From Sediminibacterium ginsengisoli (GTDB taxonomy: Bacteria; Bacteroidota; Bacteroidia; Chitinophagales; Chitinophagaceae), in the NCBI GenBank assembly GCA_945860335.1, contig CAMAQW010000089.1, forward strand, positions 1-6,807: a stretch of DNA of 6,807 nt. The letters are read 5' to 3'. Both the position numbers and the translations under genes were made by a program. The notes beneath the pieces are model-generated. The model did not search any database and had not been told where the DNA came from. It saw only the letters and a program-made list of their open reading frames with translations. Shown one piece after another: positions 5,642-6,807 of this stretch (position 1 is the first letter of the stretch; each line of letters opens with the position of its first letter).

Positions 5642-6352
5642 ATGCGCTTATCTGTATTATTTGAAAACGACGCATTTATTGTAATAGACAAACCTTCGGG
5701 ACTCTTAAGTATCCCGGACAGGTTTGGTATTGACATTTCTGTAAAAGAAATACTCAGACAACAATTTGGAAATATTTTTACCGTGCACCGCCTCGACAAA
5801 GACACCAGTGGCGTTATTGTTTTTGCAAAAACCGAAGAAGCGCACCAAGCTCTTTCTGTATTATTTGAAGGAAGGGATGCAGAAAAACATTATGTGGGAC
5901 TGGTATTAGGTAACCCAGTAAATGATGAAGGGAGTGTGGACGCCTCCATTATGGAGCATCCGGGTAAAAACGGAAAAATGATTACCCATGTAAAAGGTAA
6001 ACCTGCATTAACAGATTATAAAGTAGTAGAAAGATTTAAAAAGTACGCCTGGCTATCGCTACAAATTCATACGGGTAAAACGCATCAGATTCGTGTGCAT
6101 ATGCAGCATATTGGCAGCCCTATTGCTTGTGATCCTTTATATGGCAATAACGAGCCTATTTTATTGTCGTCATTAAAAAAGAAATTTAAACTTTCAAAAG
6201 CCGAAGATGAAGAACGCCCTATAATGGGGAGGCTTGCATTACACGCACATACCTTAACCTTTACCTTAGGAGCGGAGACTTTCAATTTTGAAGCGCCCAT
6301 TCCAAAAGATTTACGCGCGCTACTACAGCAGCTTCGTAAATGGGACGCCTAA
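5642..6352 (+). CDS. RluA-family pseudouridine synthase, no S4 domain
   Basis: This 236-residue enzyme converts uridine to pseudouridine in rRNA and/or tRNA. It has the RluA catalytic signature HRLDKDTSGVIVFAK (49-63) with catalytic Asp52. It also has the conserved VIDKPSGLLSIPDR (14-27), HTGKTHQIRVHM (143-154), IACDPLYG (161-168) and LALHAHTL (198-205). There is no S4 domain: the protein starts directly at the catalytic fold, as in the short RluA/RluF-independent type. Its length is close to E. coli RluA (219 aa), which acts on 23S U746 and tRNA U32; that target is a guess here. It starts 34 bp after the RsuA-type gene on the same strand, in an AT-rich gap with no recognisable promoter or terminator, so co-transcription is likely. 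It ends 2 bp from the convergent dinB stop codon. Confidence 0.94.
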   Translation: MRLSVLFENDAFIVIDKPSGLLSIPDRFGIDISVKEILRQQFGNIFTVHRLDKDTSGVIVFAKTEEAHQALSVLFEGRDAEKHYVGLVLGNPVNDEGSVDASIMEHPGKNGKMITHVKGKPALTDYKVVERFKKYAWLSLQIHTGKTHQIRVHMQHIGSPIACDPLYGNNEPILLSSLKKKFKLSKAEDEERPIMGRLALHAHTLTFTLGAETFNFEAPIPKDLRALLQQLRKWDA

Positions 6353-6354
6353 TA

Positions 6355-6807
6355 TTATTTAGGCTTTTTAATCGTACGCGCCTTGCGTAAAACCGATTTT
6401 CCAAATTTATTTTTTACCGCATCAATGGCATCGTAAAGTGCATGTTGCTCTGTTTTGTTATCAAACAAATTAGTTTGTGCGCCAGTATCTGTAAGCCCCG
6501 CAAGTCTCACACCCAGTAGTCGTACCATCGTACCTGGCACATATAGTTTGGTAAATAAATCGGTGGCTGCTTTTATAATATCACTATCTGCAATAGTTGC
6601 TGGAATAGTAATTTGTCTGGTACTCGTTTCAAAATTTGCATTTCTAAATTTGATAGCTACACAAGTAGCATATTTTTTTTCTTGCCTGAGTTCGTAGGCT
6701 ACACGCTCGGCTTGCCCTACAAGTTGTGCTAATAAAATTTCTAGGTCGGATGTATTTTCTTCAAAAGTATTTTCGGCAGAAATAGATTTTGATTCGCGGT
6801 GTGGCGA
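6355..6807 (-). CDS. dinB: DNA polymerase IV, C-terminal part (runs off right edge)
   Basis: The last 150 codons of a Y-family DNA polymerase are present; the catalytic palm and fingers lie to the right of base 6807. The frame is open from 6807 down to the TAA at 6357-6355. The visible part is the little-finger (PAD) domain that holds DNA. It starts SPHRESKSIS, then AENTF, LEILLAQLVGQAERVAYELR and ATCVAIKFRNANFETSTRQIT, and ends VRLLGVRLAGL. After it comes QTNLF (coding bases 6477-6463), which fits the beta-clamp binding consensus QxxLF. A tail with AIDAVKNKFGKSVLRKA and a basic end (KKPK) follows. The internal GTG at 6540 is not a start. Pol IV performs error-prone lesion bypass. The gene is convergent with the RluA-type gene. 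Confidence 0.93.
   Translation of the reverse strand, partial: SPHRESKSISAENTFEENTSDLEILLAQLVGQAERVAYELRQEKKYATCVAIKFRNANFETSTRQITIPATIADSDIIKAATDLFTKLYVPGTMVRLLGVRLAGLTDTGAQTNLFDNKTEQHALYDAIDAVKNKFGKSVLRKARTIKKPK

Noticed and set aside
6462..6477. CAAAC...GTTTG inverted repeat
   Set aside because: It lies within the dinB codons for the QTNLF clamp motif and is explained by codon choice.
6673..6680. Run of eight T (eight A in the dinB coding strand) as a possible frameshift or phase-variation site
   Set aside because: The dinB frame is intact across it and Lys-Lys codons in AT-rich DNA produce such runs; a similar A8 run occurs at 5500-5507 in the pseudouridine synthase gene.
6455..6697. 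Plus-strand open frame with hydrophobic stretches
   Set aside because: It is opposite the dinB coding region, whose little-finger motifs are unmistakable; the hydrophobicity arises from reading the complement.

Overview
The window looks like ordinary chromosome from a member of the Bacteroidota, most plausibly Chitinophagales/Chitinophagaceae; the family-level guess is inference from protein style, not proof. The evidence is moderately AT-rich DNA, no convincing Shine-Dalgarno sequences, Bacteroidota-type -7 boxes (TAnnTTTG) in front of several genes, and proteins with clear Bacteroidota character (a lysine-rich-tailed RsuA-type pseudouridine synthase, a PstS-like lipoprotein, a stand-alone DUF3471-like secreted protein).

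Layout. (1) Bases 1-1269 hold a minus-strand operon running off the left edge: a 77-residue two-helix membrane protein, a 307-residue PstS-like substrate-binding lipoprotein, and the first 24 codons of a third protein with a signal peptide. (2) Bases 1270-1459 are a divergent intergenic region; hisS (histidyl-tRNA synthetase, 454 aa) reads right from a TATCTTTG box. (3) A 122-residue secreted protein of unknown function lies convergent to hisS. It is divergent from (4) a same-strand run of three RNA-modification genes: rlmN (radical-SAM m2A methyltransferase), an RsuA/RluB-type pseudouridine synthase with a 130-residue basic, low-complexity N-terminal extension, and an RluA-type pseudouridine synthase without an S4 domain. 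(5) The right edge holds the last 150 codons of dinB (DNA polymerase IV), convergent with the RluA-type gene and only 2 bp from it.

How they fit together. hisS and the rlmN cluster supply translation: tRNA charging, then rRNA/tRNA base modification. The left operon is envelope-associated and probably involves solute or anion binding, or a TonB-type energy system encoded elsewhere. dinB is lesion-bypass replication.

I see no mobile element, CRISPR array, tRNA or rRNA gene, and no clearly new system. The points most worth following up are the left-hand operon (a binding protein with no transporter genes in view), the very short or absent 5' leader of rlmN, the basic extension on the RsuA-type enzyme, and the eukaryote-like sequence style of the histidyl-tRNA synthetase.
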